The position numbers and the translations under genes were made by a program. Shown one piece after another: positions 26,557 through 36,499 of a stretch of DNA of 64,000 nucleotides. Origin of the DNA: Punica granatum (Eukaryota; Streptophyta; Magnoliopsida; Myrtales; Lythraceae). The stretch is from positions 31,368,605 to 31,432,604 of the forward strand of contig NC_045130.1 in assembly GCF_007655135.1 (NCBI RefSeq), given 5' to 3'. The notes under the pieces are model-generated. The model was not told where the DNA came from. It made no database searches and saw nothing but the letters and a program-made list of their open reading frames with translations. Positions within the stretch are counted from its first letter, which is position 1. Each line of letters starts with the position of its first letter.

Positions 26557-27258
26557 TGTTGGGGTTAGGGATGTACTCAACCAAACAATAACGCAGCGAT
26601 TAATCTTCCTCCCCTTCTAGTGTAATCGAGATAGGAACTAATCAAATCAACCAACAAGCAGTAAAGTAAAACAACACCAAGAATTTTACGTGGAAAACCC
26701 CAATGTGGGGAAAAACCACGGGACCAACTCCGAATCAACGATCCACTATGAAGGTTATACAATGTCTTTCATCAAGGGTAAACCCTTGGATCACCAAACT
26801 CAAGAGAAACACTCTCTTGGATCACCCAAATACTAAATTCGTCACTCACACCGGGTGGTTCACAAAATCAGCTAAAACAGCACCTACAGAGCTCGAATAG
26901 AAATTCTGACCGTTCAGAAGTTAGCCCCACGTGTTGTGAAGCTGCTGTCAAAATTTCGTCCCAATCGGAGTTCGTTTGATGTCCCGATCGAGGTTTGATC
27001 TCCAGCTGCGCGCTGCCCCTGTTGAGCAGAATTCGGCTCTGCTCTTCCTTTGTTCTTTGTGCTGTTTTGCTGCTTGCAGCTCCTCTGCCGCTGCTGTCTA
27101 CACTCTGCTGCTACTGCAGTCTGCTGCTGCTTTTATACCTCAGCTGATTTGCTGAAGAATAAACCCTAACAAAAATGGGTTCTTGGGCCTATTAAAGCCC
27201 GATAAAAGCCCAATACAATTTGAGCCCAACTTCCTCCAAATTGGAGGGATACCCAACA
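26557..27258 (-). repeat. 3' LTR of the copia element
   Basis: 702 bp, same length as its partner. In element orientation it starts TGTTGGGTAT and ends CCCCAACA. It contains TATAAAAG on the minus strand near 27130-27137. Confidence 0.96.
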
Positions 27259-27273
27259 AACTCCCCCTCCCGA
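27259..27273 (-). other. Polypurine tract
   Basis: On the minus strand GGGAGGGGGAGTT sits immediately before the 3' LTR, where plus-strand DNA synthesis is primed in LTR elements. Confidence 0.85.
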
Positions 27274-30200
27274 CTATTTGGAGGCTTCAAGCATACCGGC
27301 TATACTTCGGCAAACATGAAGTTTCTCCCTAGCGAGAGGTTTTGTCATCATATCAGCTCCATTCTCATCGGTGTGCACTTTGTCTAGCTTCACCAGCTTG
27401 GACTCCAACACATCTCTAATCCAATGAAGCTTGATATCGATATGCTTCGACCTCGAATGGAAAGTGGGATTCTTGCAAAGATGAATTGCGCTTTGACTAT
27501 CACAGTGTAGAACATACCTTTCTTGCTTCAAGCTCAACTCCTGCAAAAACTTTTGCAACCACAACATCTCCTTGCAACCTTCGGTCACCGCAATGTATTC
27601 GGCTTCCGTTGTAGACAAAGCGATGCACTTTTGAAGCCTTGATTGCCATGAGATAGCTCCCCCTGCAAAAGTCATCAAGTATCCCGAAGTGGATTTCCGG
27701 GAATCGATATCTCCTGCCATATCTGCATCCGTGTAGCCCACTAACTCCGGCTTACCAGTGCCAAAGTGTAAACACACCTTGGATGTTCCTCTGAGATACC
27801 TCAGAATCCACTTAACTGCATTCCAATGCTCTTTCCCCGGATTGGAGAGAAAACGACTAACCACACCAACAGAATGAGCGATATCTGGTCTTGTACAGAC
27901 CATGGCATACATCAAACTTCCTACAGCTGATGAGTAAGGAACTTTCTTCATCTCTTCTTTCTCCTTCTCACTTGTAGGACATTGCTTCGAGCTAAGTTTG
28001 AAATGAGAAGCAAGTGGTGATGAAACTGGTTTAGCATTACCCATATTGAACCGATCCAAAATCTTCTCGATGTACTTCTCTTGAGAAAGCCAAAGTTTTC
28101 CACTTGATCTGTCACGAGAAATATGCATCCCAAGGATCTGCTTTGCCGGTCCCAAATCCTTCATGGCAAAGGACTTGTTGAGCTCCTTCTTCAACTCTGT
28201 AATCTTGCTCATATCATGACCAACAAGTAGCATATCATCCACATATAACAGTAAAATGATAAAATCACCATTCGAGAATTGTTTCACGAACACACAATGA
28301 TCTGAAGTTGTCCGTGTGTAGCCATGGCTCAACATGAAAGAGTCAAACTTTTTATACCACTGCCGAGGTGCTTGCTTAAGCCCATACAAGCTCTTCCTCA
28401 GCCTGCACACCAAATGCTCCTTACCTTTAACTCGGAATCCTTCAGGCTGCTCCATATATATTTCTTCCTCCAAGTCACCATGTAGGAAAGCTGTTTTTAC
28501 ATCGAGCTGCTCGATCTCCAAGTTCAGACTAGCTGCCAGTGCGAGAACAACTCGGATCGATGACATCTTGACAACGGGCGAGAAGATCTCCTCGAAGTCA
28601 ACTCCTTTCTTCTGGTTGAAACCTTTCACTACCAGTCGAGCTTTGTATCGAGGTCGCGAGTTCTCTGTCTTCAACCTGTAGACCCATTTGTTCTTCAATG
28701 CTCTCTTACCTTGCGGTAGCTTCACTAGGTCATACGTGTGATTTTCAGACAAGGAGTTCATCTCCTCATTCATCGCCTTCAACCAGTGCTCCTTGTACTC
28801 ATGTGCCACAGCTTCATCATAGCACTCAGGTTCTCCCCCGTCAGTCAGTAGCACATATTCATGAGGCGGATATCTTGTAGATGATCGTCTTATTCTATCA
28901 GATTGTCTAGGTAGATCTGCAGGCTCTAACTGTAACTGCGAGCCTGTATCATCCGTAGTCACATCATCATCTACCTGAGGAATCTCACCCCCAGTCGTGG
29001 TTTCTTCATACTCACCAGATACCTCTTCCACTGGATGCTCTACATCAACCGGTACAGGAATAGAGATCTCGTGAGGATTGCCTACACTGGCCTTCTCTAA
29101 CTTTTGCAAATCCTCGATTGTCTGGTCCTCAAAGAAGACAACATCCCTGCTCCTGATGATCTTCTTGCTATCAGGGTCCCAAAGCCTGTACCCGAACTCT
29201 TCATGTGCATAACCCAAGAAGATGCACTGTTTTGCCTTGGCATCGAGTTTTGATCTTTCATCTCGAGGAATGTGAGCAGATGCCCTGCACCCGAAGACTC
29301 TGAGATGCTTGTACGATACTTTCTTGCCGGTCCACACCTGCTGGGGTACATCTCCATCAAGTGCAACTGACGGTGTAAGATTAATAAGATCAACCGCTGA
29401 CCTCATTGCCTCGCCCCAGAAAGGCTTAGACAGTTTCGCCTGAGAAAGCATACAACGAACTCTCTCAACAATTGTGCGGTTCATTCTCTCTGCAAGCCCG
29501 TTCTGTTGTGGTGTCTTCGGTACCGTCTTCTCAAGTTTGATACCGTGAGTCCTGCAATAGTTCTCGAAAGGACCTCTATACTCACCACCATTATCAGCTC
29601 TGACACATTTCAGCTTCATGCCTGTTTCTCTTTCCACTGCTACATGGAAGTTCTTGAAAATCTCAGTCACCTGATCTTTAGTTCTCATAGGGTAAGCCCA
29701 AATTTTCCTGGTGTGATCATCTATAAATGTCACAAAATAGAGAGCACCACCAAGAGATCTATCCGACATAAAACAAACATCTGTATGCACAAGATCAAGT
29801 ATATGATGGCATCTAGAGGGACGACTTCTAACAAAAGAAACTCTCCTCTGCTTACCAGCTAAACAGTGATCACAAGTGCTCAAGTGCATACCTTTAATGG
29901 GCAAAGACTGCTTTCTAGCAAGAATTTGAATACCTTTCTCACTGATATGCCCAAGTCTCCTATGCCATAGCTCGATAGGATAATCCTCAACAACATTAAC
30001 CTGACCGGAGTTGTGTCTGGCACGCAGCCTGTAGAGAGTGTCGGTCTTCTGACCCCGTGCCACAATCAACGAACCCTTGGAGAGCTTCCATCTCCCATTG
30101 CTGAATTCATTACTGTAGCCTTCATCATCAAGTTGACCCGTCGAGATTAGGTTAAGGCGAATTTCTGGAACATGCCTCACCTTCTTCAAAAACAACTTGC

Positions 30201-31266
30201 AGCCAAGCTCGGTCTCTAGACAGACATCACCAATACCGACAATCTTGCATGATTGTCCATTCCCCATTCTCACATAACCATAGTCCCCGGTAGTGTAAGA
30301 TGAAAAGAAATCCTGATGAGGAGTGACATGAAACGAGGCACCTGTATCTGCAACCCAGGTAGAGTCCTGACATGTGAAATTCACATAAGCTTCATCACAA
30401 ATGATGTAGGTCTCTCCATCACATGCCACTGCTGTAGTGCCTTCTTCCTTCTTGCTCTCACCGTTGCCATTCTGATTTTTCTTCAGAGCTCTACACTCCC
30501 TTTTGTAGTGTCCCTCTTTTCCACAGTGATAGCAAGTGACCACTTTCCTCGTCTTCGACTTTGATCTGCCCCTCGATTTGCCACGTGAGTTACTATGCTT
30601 GGAAGAGAAATTTCTGCTTTGACTTCTCCCCCATTGTTCAGTAACCAAAGCTTCAGACTGAATGGAAATTCCCGTGCCTTTCCTTCTAGTCTCCTCATTA
30701 AATAAACTGTCTGTCACCGTAGACAACGATAGCTTCCCGTTTGGCGCAGAATTGCTTAATGCAACCACAAGTGTGTCCCAATTATCCGGTAGAGTCCCTA
30801 AAAGTAGACAGGCCTGCAACTCATCGGGTAATATTATCTCCAGGTTCGTCAACTGGTTAATAATATCCTGGAAATTACTCATGTGCGCAGCCATATCACC
30901 TCCATCCTGGAAACGAAGATGAACCAGCTTCTTCACGAGGAATGCCTTATTTTGTGGTGTCTTCCTCGCATAGAGATTTGTCAATTTATCCCACAAAGCT
31001 TTCGCATTTGTCTCCTGAGCAACATGATGATAAATACTATTGTCTATCCACTGCCGAATCAAACCAATAGTCTTCCGATTTGTGCGTTCCCAAGCCTTGT
31101 CATCCTTATCTTTGGGTTTCGCGGAATCCCCTTCAATAGGATCGTACAAATCCCTGCAAAATAGAAGATCCTCCATCCGAGACTTCCATATAGAGTAGTT
31201 GGTTGCATTCAACTTGAACATAGATCCTGTAGACTCCTCCATCTCGAAAACACCGAAAAAACTCAA
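27274..31266 (-). CDS. Copia gag-pol polyprotein, intact
   Basis: A single 1330-codon frame without stops. It encodes the capsid and enzymes for reverse transcription and integration in virus-like particles. Domains in order: gag with copia-type N-terminus (about 15-200); CCHC knuckle C245-C248-H253-C258; aspartic protease DTGA at 307-310; GAG-pre-integrase zinc residues H435, H440, C465, C468; integrase core with D496, D558 and E593; reverse transcriptase with LDVKTAFLHGD at 921-931 and YVDDM at 1008-1012; RNase H with D1180 region and CDSQSA at 1255-1260. gag precedes pol and integrase precedes RT, the copia order. The Met at residue 9 (31242) is the likelier start because gag homology begins just after it. 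All listed catalytic residues are present. The gypsy order is excluded; lineage within copia (Tork/TNT1-like) is a guess. Confidence 0.96.
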   Translation of the reverse strand: MSFFGVFEMEESTGSMFKLNATNYSIWKSRMEDLLFCRDLYDPIEGDSAKPKDKDDKAWERTNRKTIGLIRQWIDNSIYHHVAQETNAKALWDKLTNLYARKTPQNKAFLVKKLVHLRFQDGGDMAAHMSNFQDIINQLTNLEIILPDELQACLLLGTLPDNWDTLVVALSNSAPNGKLSLSTVTDSLFNEETRRKGTGISIQSEALVTEQWGRSQSRNFSSKHSNSRGKSRGRSKSKTRKVVTCYHCGKEGHYKRECRALKKNQNGNGESKKEEGTTAVACDGETYIICDEAYVNFTCQDSTWVADTGASFHVTPHQDFFSSYTTGDYGYVRMGNGQSCKIVGIGDVCLETELGCKLFLKKVRHVPEIRLNLISTGQLDDEGYSNEFSNGRWKLSKGSLIVARGQKTDTLYRLRARHNSGQVNVVEDYPIELWHRRLGHISEKGIQILARKQSLPIKGMHLSTCDHCLAGKQRRVSFVRSRPSRCHHILDLVHTDVCFMSDRSLGGALYFVTFIDDHTRKIWAYPMRTKDQVTEIFKNFHVAVERETGMKLKCVRADNGGEYRGPFENYCRTHGIKLEKTVPKTPQQNGLAERMNRTIVERVRCMLSQAKLSKPFWGEAMRSAVDLINLTPSVALDGDVPQQVWTGKKVSYKHLRVFGCRASAHIPRDERSKLDAKAKQCIFLGYAHEEFGYRLWDPDSKKIIRSRDVVFFEDQTIEDLQKLEKASVGNPHEISIPVPVDVEHPVEEVSGEYEETTTGGEIPQVDDDVTTDDTGSQLQLEPADLPRQSDRIRRSSTRYPPHEYVLLTDGGEPECYDEAVAHEYKEHWLKAMNEEMNSLSENHTYDLVKLPQGKRALKNKWVYRLKTENSRPRYKARLVVKGFNQKKGVDFEEIFSPVVKMSSIRVVLALAASLNLEIEQLDVKTAFLHGDLEEEIYMEQPEGFRVKGKEHLVCRLRKSLYGLKQAPRQWYKKFDSFMLSHGYTRTTSDHCVFVKQFSNGDFIILLLYVDDMLLVGHDMSKITELKKELNKSFAMKDLGPAKQILGMHISRDRSSGKLWLSQEKYIEKILDRFNMGNAKPVSSPLASHFKLSSKQCPTSEKEKEEMKKVPYSSAVGSLMYAMVCTRPDIAHSVGVVSRFLSNPGKEHWNAVKWILRYLRGTSKVCLHFGTGKPELVGYTDADMAGDIDSRKSTSGYLMTFAGGAISWQSRLQKCIALSTTEAEYIAVTEGCKEMLWLQKFLQELSLKQERYVLHCDSQSAIHLCKNPTFHSRSKHIDIKLHWIRDVLESKLVKLDKVHTDENGADMMTKPLAREKLHVCRSIAGMLEASK

Positions 31267-31280
31267 ACTTCTCTAACCCG

Positions 31281-31295
31281 AAGCTCTGATACCAC
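31281..31295 (-). other. Primer-binding site, tRNA-Met(i)
   Basis: On the minus strand TGGTATCAGAGC begins two bases inside the 5' LTR end. It is complementary to the 3' end of plant initiator methionine tRNA, the usual copia primer. Confidence 0.9.
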
Positions 31296-31296
31296 T

Positions 31297-31998
31297 TGTT
31301 GGGGTTAGGGATGTACTCAACCAAACAATAACGCAGCGATTAATCTTCCTCCCCTTCTAGTGTAATCGAGATAGGAACTAATCAAATCAACCAACAAGCA
31401 GTAAAGTAAAACAACACCAAGAATTTTACGTGGAAAACCCCAATGTGGGGAAAAATCACGGGACCAACTCCGAATCAACGATCCACTATGAAGGTTATAC
31501 AATGTCTTTCATCAAGGGTAAACCCTTGGATCACCAAACTCAAGAGAAACACTCTCTTGGATCACCCAAATACTAAATTCGTCACCCACACCGGGTGGTT
31601 CACAAAATCAGCTAAAACAGCACCTACAGAGCTCGAATAGAAATTCTGACCGTTCAGAAGTTAGCCCCACGTGTTGTGAAGCTGCTGTCAAAATTTCGTC
31701 CCAATCGGAGTTCGTTTGATGTCCCGATCGAGGTTTGATCTCCAGCTGCGCGCTGCCCCTGTTGAGCAGAATTCGGCTCTGCTCTTCCTTTGTTCTTTGT
31801 GCTGTTTTGCTGCTTGCAGCTCCTCTGCCGCTGCTGTCTACACTCTGCTGCTACTGCAGTCTGCTGCTGCTTTTATACCTCAGCTGATTTGCTGAAGAAT
31901 AAACCCTAACAAAAATGGGTTCTTGGGCCTATTAAAGCCCGATAAAAGCCCAATACAATTTGAGCCCAACTTCCTCCAAATTGGAGGGATACCCAACA
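31297..31998 (-). repeat. 5' LTR of the copia element
   Basis: 702 bp, nearly identical to the other LTR. TATAAAAG on the minus strand near 31870-31877 is a plausible core promoter. This LTR faces the ERF gene that starts about 620 bp away but transcribes in the opposite direction. Confidence 0.96.
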
Positions 31999-32003
31999 TA
32001 AAA

Positions 32004-32614
32004 GATGTGCTCACTTTTTTTTCTTCTTCTTCTTTTGTCCTTCTTTCGATACAATTGAGGTGTAAAAGGGATAAGAGAATGGGAATTGGTAAGTACATAA
32101 ATGCGAGAAGTCCTGCTCACTATAATCGAATCTAAAATCTCTTAATTTTATCGAGAGTATATGTTATTGCACCAACCTCATTTCTTATGTGCTCGTCCCT
32201 TATCTTGTTCCAGTTAACAACATATACAAATCGAGAAAGGTGATTTAAATGCGGGGAATTGCTTTCGATTCTGAAATCAAGAGGTCATGTCCATCTATCG
32301 CGAGCCATGATTCGAGGGCAATTGCATTTTGGTAATACTTGAGGAAATTTGGGGCAAAGGCACCCACCAAAGGAAGCCAAATCAAGGTCGCCTTTCTCCT
32401 CAATTCCTCTCGCCTTCCTCCCCACGGAACATAATTTTCTTCTCTCTCCTGTGACCCCACAAAGAAGATGAAATAAATAGAATTCTAGAGCCACTCGATA
32501 CAAATTCTCTCCTCCTCCTTTTCCTTCCCATCAATTTGGCCACAATCCTCTCAATCCTAAAAATCCCCGAAGCCATAGCGACTCGAGGAAAAGGCCCATT
32601 AGCTATAGTACGTT
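32004..32614 (+). promoter_or_regulatory. Upstream region of ERF gene 1, cut by the copia insertion
   Basis: About 610 bp remain between the copia target duplication and the ERF start codon. It holds pyrimidine-rich blocks (32020-32045, 32500-32530) and an AT-rich GAAATAAATAGA at about 32469 that could serve as a TATA element. Any promoter parts further upstream are now displaced by 5.4 kb. Confidence 0.4.
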
Positions 32615-33223
32615 ATGGCTCAATCCTTCCAAATAGAGCTCCCTCTCAATGAGAATGACTCACAGGACATGGTTATTTACCATGTTCTAAACGAGGCCAT
32701 GTCGTTGCACGGCTCGTCTATCCCACTGCAGAGGAATTATCAGATTACTGCCACCACGTCATCGAAAAGCGCCCTCGAACCGACTCGGGGCATCGGGAAG
32801 AGTAATAAGCACTACAGGGGGGTCCGCCGCCGGCCCTGGGGGAAGTACGCAGCTGAAATCAGGGATTCGGCGCGGCAGGGTGCGAGAATATGGTTAGGGA
32901 CCTTCGAGACGGCCGAGGAGGCAGCCCTGGCCTATGACCGGGCTGCCTTCAAGATGAGGGGGGCCAAGGCGTTGCTCAATTTCCCAGCCGAAGTGGTGGC
33001 CGCTGCCACCTCCTCCTCGACCTCCTCTGCAGCGGCAGAGAGATATCAAGCTAAATCTGGCCTTGAAAGCCAGAACAGGTTCGATGGCAAGGACCGTCAG
33101 TCGAGCTCAAGTACCATCACATTTTTAAGTGACGGGTCCCGATCAGAATCAGAAGTTAGTAACACCGTAGGTTCAACGGACGTCAATTCAGACCGTGTTG
33201 AGAAGAAATTGTTCGAAGTTTGA
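32615..33223 (+). CDS. AP2/ERF transcription factor, group-IX-like (ERF gene 1)
   Basis: Intronless 202-codon gene. One AP2/ERF domain spans residues 66-124 ([19 protein letters not shown] ... WLGTF ... LNFP). It carries the Ala and Asp in AAEIRD that mark the ERF side of the family, which binds GCC boxes, over the DREB side. ERFs of this kind are nuclear regulators of ethylene, jasmonate and pathogen responses. The C-terminal third is Ser-rich and low in complexity, and no EDLL or EAR motif is evident. Length fits small ERFs such as ERF1B/ERF13 relatives. The start is the first ATG of the frame, preceded by ACGTT. A second ERF lies 3.3 kb downstream in convergent orientation. Exact subgroup is an inference. 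Confidence 0.93.
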   Translation: MAQSFQIELPLNENDSQDMVIYHVLNEAMSLHGSSIPLQRNYQITATTSSKSALEPTRGIGKSNKHYRGVRRRPWGKYAAEIRDSARQGARIWLGTFETAEEAALAYDRAAFKMRGAKALLNFPAEVVAAATSSSTSSAAAERYQAKSGLESQNRFDGKDRQSSSSTITFLSDGSRSESEVSNTVGSTDVNSDRVEKKLFEV

Positions 33224-33670
33224 TATTAATTCCAAGAGGAGCTTGTTTTCTCTCAAGTCATGCGTCTTATGTTTGTGTTAGGACAGATCCGAGTCTAAAT
33301 AAAACTTGCTATAGGAGAAAAATCATTATGTGTCTAGTTTACGATTTGCCTTTAATTACATTTGTAATTTCCAACCCATAAAATGTACATGATTTTGTAT
33401 TAAATTTATGTGCCTCTACATGATCGGGGTGGTGTTTACATATGGTTAGTGTTGATTTGTCTAATTTATTCTCCCTTTTGTTCATCCTTCGCAAGTTATA
33501 TGAGGAGGTGAGGAAATCCATGAAGCCTGTCTTTCACCCAAAAAAAAAAAGATGAAGCTTGTCTTTCCGATTATACAGTTGTTGCTTATAATTAACTTAG
33601 AATGGCCTTTCCTTCTTTAACTTTTGCCAGTTAATTTTGACACAATTATCATCGTAGCACAATTAGTTTG
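33224..33670. other. ERF gene 1 3' region
   Basis: AATAAA at about 33297-33302, 75 bp after the stop, is a plausible polyadenylation signal. No other gene is recognised. Confidence 0.4.
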
Positions 33671-33772
33671 AGCAAAAATATTTTTTTTTCGATTATAAGG
33701 GAGGCTCATGAGTCTAATACATTGAAATAGAAATTCTAAATATCTAATAAAAGGAACACGGGTAGTTTCACT

Positions 33773-34328
33773 CAGTGTTATCAGAACCGGACCGGATGAT
33801 GAACCGGAAGGGGTACGGGGTCATGGGTTTATGGGTCCAACCGGGGGTTCGATGGGTCGGACCGCTCGTTTATTTAAAATAAAATAAATATTCATATTAT
33901 TAAAAAAATTATGATAATTAAGATAAAAGTATGATGATTTTAAAGAAATATAACAATAGTATAAGAAAGTATCTATATTTAATATTTCTTACTTCAAAAT
34001 AAATATTTTATTTTAATAAGTACTTAAAAGTAGAGTTAAAAGAACAAAAAAATGGTGGTGGCTTGGTTGGTAGTATGCTAATATGAAAAGCAAGAGGTCA
34101 TGAGTTCAAATCCTTACACAACCAACCAATTTTTACATTAAATAGGAAACCCATAAAAACCCATAGAACCGGCCGGTTTAATGAAATTTTGCTTAAAACC
34201 GACCGGTTCAATGGGTCCGGCGGTTCAAAGCTGCCATTTCGGTTTTTAGGCGAACCGGACCGGACTTGGTGCCGGTTCCAGGTCCGACCGGTCGAACCGG
34301 CCGGTCCGGTCCGGTTCTGATAACAATG
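33773..34328. mobile_element. Non-autonomous hAT-type element, copy 2
   Basis: 556 bp, beginning CAGTGTTATCAGAACCGG and ending with the complement of CATTGTTATCAGAACCGG. GTTTCACT occurs exactly at 33765-33772 and 34329-34336, an 8-bp target duplication diagnostic of hAT-type transposition. It lies inside a SINE. No transposase is encoded. A tRNA-like stretch occupies 34054-34123. Confidence 0.9.
34054..34123 (+). other. tRNA-like segment inside the hAT element
   Basis: Seventy bases with a tRNA-like layout: outer GGTGGTG can pair with CACAACC (6 of 7), an A-box-like TGGCTTGGTTGG follows, and a B-box-like GAGTTCAAATCC lies about 35 bp further on. No convincing anticodon arm is seen, so this is not a functional tRNA call. 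The same segment is in copy 1 (about 21224-21295). Confidence 0.45.
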
Positions 34329-34407
34329 GTTTCACTGAGTATCGAACCTGAAACTTCTTGATCACCAGGCGAGAGCTTTGCTATTCCCTCTCTCGATAGC
34401 AAAAATA

Positions 34408-35457
34408 CTTAAATCCTCCTTAAAAAAAAGTGCGCCTATTTATTCCCTTAAATCCTAACACTCATATAATAAAAATGTTATAAAATTATTACTTATCATT
34501 GCGAGCATTCAGGATATTCTTTTCGCCAATAGCAGTTAGGAGGTTAATTAAGAGATTTTTAAGAGGATTTAGCAAAACTTTTTATTAAAATCTTATTAAA
34601 ACTTTTCGAAATATATCTACTTTTGTGAAAATAAAATTCCGGTAGATTACTTTTGTGAAATCATTAAGTGAAACTTTTTGTAACTGTCTAATTTACTTTA
34701 TTTATGGATAATTTGTTTCCAAATTATTTTACTTATACTTGTAATACAAATGAATTACTTGATATTTAGATACTTTACTGCGAATTCATATAATTTCTAT
34801 ATTATTATTTATTTACTTTTTACTTTGGTATAGGGAAGTCCAATAATTCCGATTTTCTTAATATGAATTTTCTTCATTCATAATATCCAAACTCGAAATC
34901 TTGATTAAGAGAAATAAGTATCGAATCGTTTGAACCGATTCATGTTGAATATTTGGCATTATTATATTTAAAATGATTGTATCACAGATCTTCCACCACA
35001 AAGAAGAAACATATAAAAAGAAAAGGGACCAGGACCCTTCTAATTTTCTTCCACGTGAAAGAATTCCTCATACGCAATATGAAAAGTCATTTCATTGGTG
35101 AGAGGACATGACGAAAGAGCAAACTTCATCAAATCTTTTGGTCTTGGAAAATGGTCTCTATCACCTAGCCCTGTGTTTACACCTCCAGCGATCTCTTTTT
35201 GTGTCGTTAGATAATTATACAATAGTTGTTTAGGTTTTGAACTTTTTGGATTAGTAACGGATATACAAATCATACGTTAGTTGGGTTTAATCTTCCAGAG
35301 CTACAACTTGACTCCATCGAGGTTGTTTTTCTCAACAATTGCTTTTTCCAGAAAATAACACTACACAACACTAATTTTAACGGTTTTCATATGTATAAAT
35401 TCAAATAATTTTATGATACAACATGCCGTCGGTAATCGGTCAAAAAAATGGACGGGA
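34408..35457. other. Intergenic, no gene recognised
   Basis: AT-rich spacer. The minus frame at 35040-35273 has no domain or splice context. Confidence 0.45.
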
Positions 35458-35628
35458 ATGCTAAAGTGATGACTTTTTCTGGGGTAATTTGCACAAATGG
35501 TAACTTCAGGGACTTAAAACATACTAAATAATTAGTTTGCTTTAATTAGAATTACCATTAGTTTGTTTTAAGTCCCCAAGTTACCATTTGTGCAAAATTA
35601 TCCCGGAAAAGTCACCACGTTAATGTTC
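35458..35628. mobile_element. Small foldback MITE
   Basis: A near-palindrome of about 170 bp: GTGATGACTTTTTCTGGGG and GGTAATTTGCACAAATGGTA on the left are mirrored on the right by the complement of TACCATTTGTGCAAAATTAT and CCCGGAAAAGTCACCAC. Arms are about 65-75 bp with a short AT-rich loop. The GGGTAATTTGCAC ends resemble the Mutator-type MITEs elsewhere in the window. Confidence 0.75.
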
Positions 35629-36499
35629 TATTCATTTTTTGATTAATAACGACAGTGCTATGAGGTGAAAAAAAATCGTATTGTATTGTTAAATTTATAC
35701 TGCAGAAAAAAAAATCCGTGCTATACGGTATTATTTTCTCTTGTTTTTTGATTTGTCAATGGACACGCAAGTGTTCCGGAAATATCAACTTTTTATGTCT
35801 AATTAATGGCCGCTTGTCCCCTTTGGTGCAATTATTAAGATGCTTCTATTCTATCAGTTCGCAGCGTAATGCTCCAACATCTAATCGTTACCTATGTAAA
35901 TGCTTAATCAGTAGTGATTGTGGGTTATTAGACACATTTTCGATTGACTTGTTACTCGATGTGGTACATATGAAACGAAGATATATATATATATATATAT
36001 TATTTAGTTTCTTCCCACCGTTCCAGACATAAGTACATATGTATTTTAACTATATGGTTATACTCCATAGGGAGCTACTTACTGCCATGGCATAAAAATA
36101 ATTTAAGCTATCCACTTAAATTCTAAGCACGAGTATTAATTAATTTGATTCACGTAATAATCTTCATGCTTTGATGCATAATTCGTTTTTGTTTCTCCTC
36201 TTCCTAATAATGGTATAGATGTGCGGCAATTGGACTAGTCATGCTTAATGAAAAATTTTCTAAAAGAAATTAAGCTTGATTTTGAACATCTATCTGTAAT
36301 TGAAAAGATTTTATAGGATAAATTGCGGTGAAAATATACGTGATTAGCTTATAAAGTTTGTTGGAGAGAAAAGGATCAATCTTACTGGAGAATTTTTACA
36401 TATAAGAAATTTAGGAACTGACCCTGCAAAAGAATGAACAATATTCTACACAAAAAGGGAAAAAAAATCCACAAAGAATAATTATCGTCGAACTACAAT
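35629..36499. other. Intergenic, nothing recognised
   Basis: AT-rich spacer downstream of ERF gene 2, including a TA run at 35981-36001. The plus frame at 35718-36032 shows no domain. Confidence 0.45.

Larger units (their letters stand above)
26557..31998 (-). mobile_element. Complete Ty1/copia LTR retrotransposon
   Basis: Two 702-bp LTRs (TGTTGGGG...CCCAACA on the plus strand) bound an internal region with an intact polyprotein. Flanking TAAAA at 26552-26556 and 31999-32003 is a perfect 5-bp target duplication. The element reads on the minus strand, so its 5' LTR is 31297-31998. Next to that LTR is the initiator-Met tRNA primer site (TGGTATCAGAGC), and next to the 3' LTR is a purine tract (GGGAGGGGGAGTT). 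By eye the LTRs differ at two positions only (near 26716/31456 and 26846/31586). That indicates recent insertion and an element that could still be mobile. Confidence 0.97.
33681..34397 (-). mobile_element. tRNA-derived SINE split by a hAT insertion
   Basis: On the minus strand the element begins near 34397 and carries an A-box-like region (TAGCAAAGCTCTCGCC), a B box (GGTTCGATACTC), a body matching the SINE at 38499-38644 (CTTTTATTAG, ACTCATGAG), and a 3' A-run at 33681-33689. AGCAAAAATA flanks both outer ends (33671-33680 and 34398-34407), a 10-bp target duplication. Without the inserted hAT element it would be about 153 bp. Confidence 0.82.

Noticed and set aside
28334..30922. Several plus-strand frames of 60-118 codons
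   Set aside because: Antisense shadows of the intact copia polyprotein.
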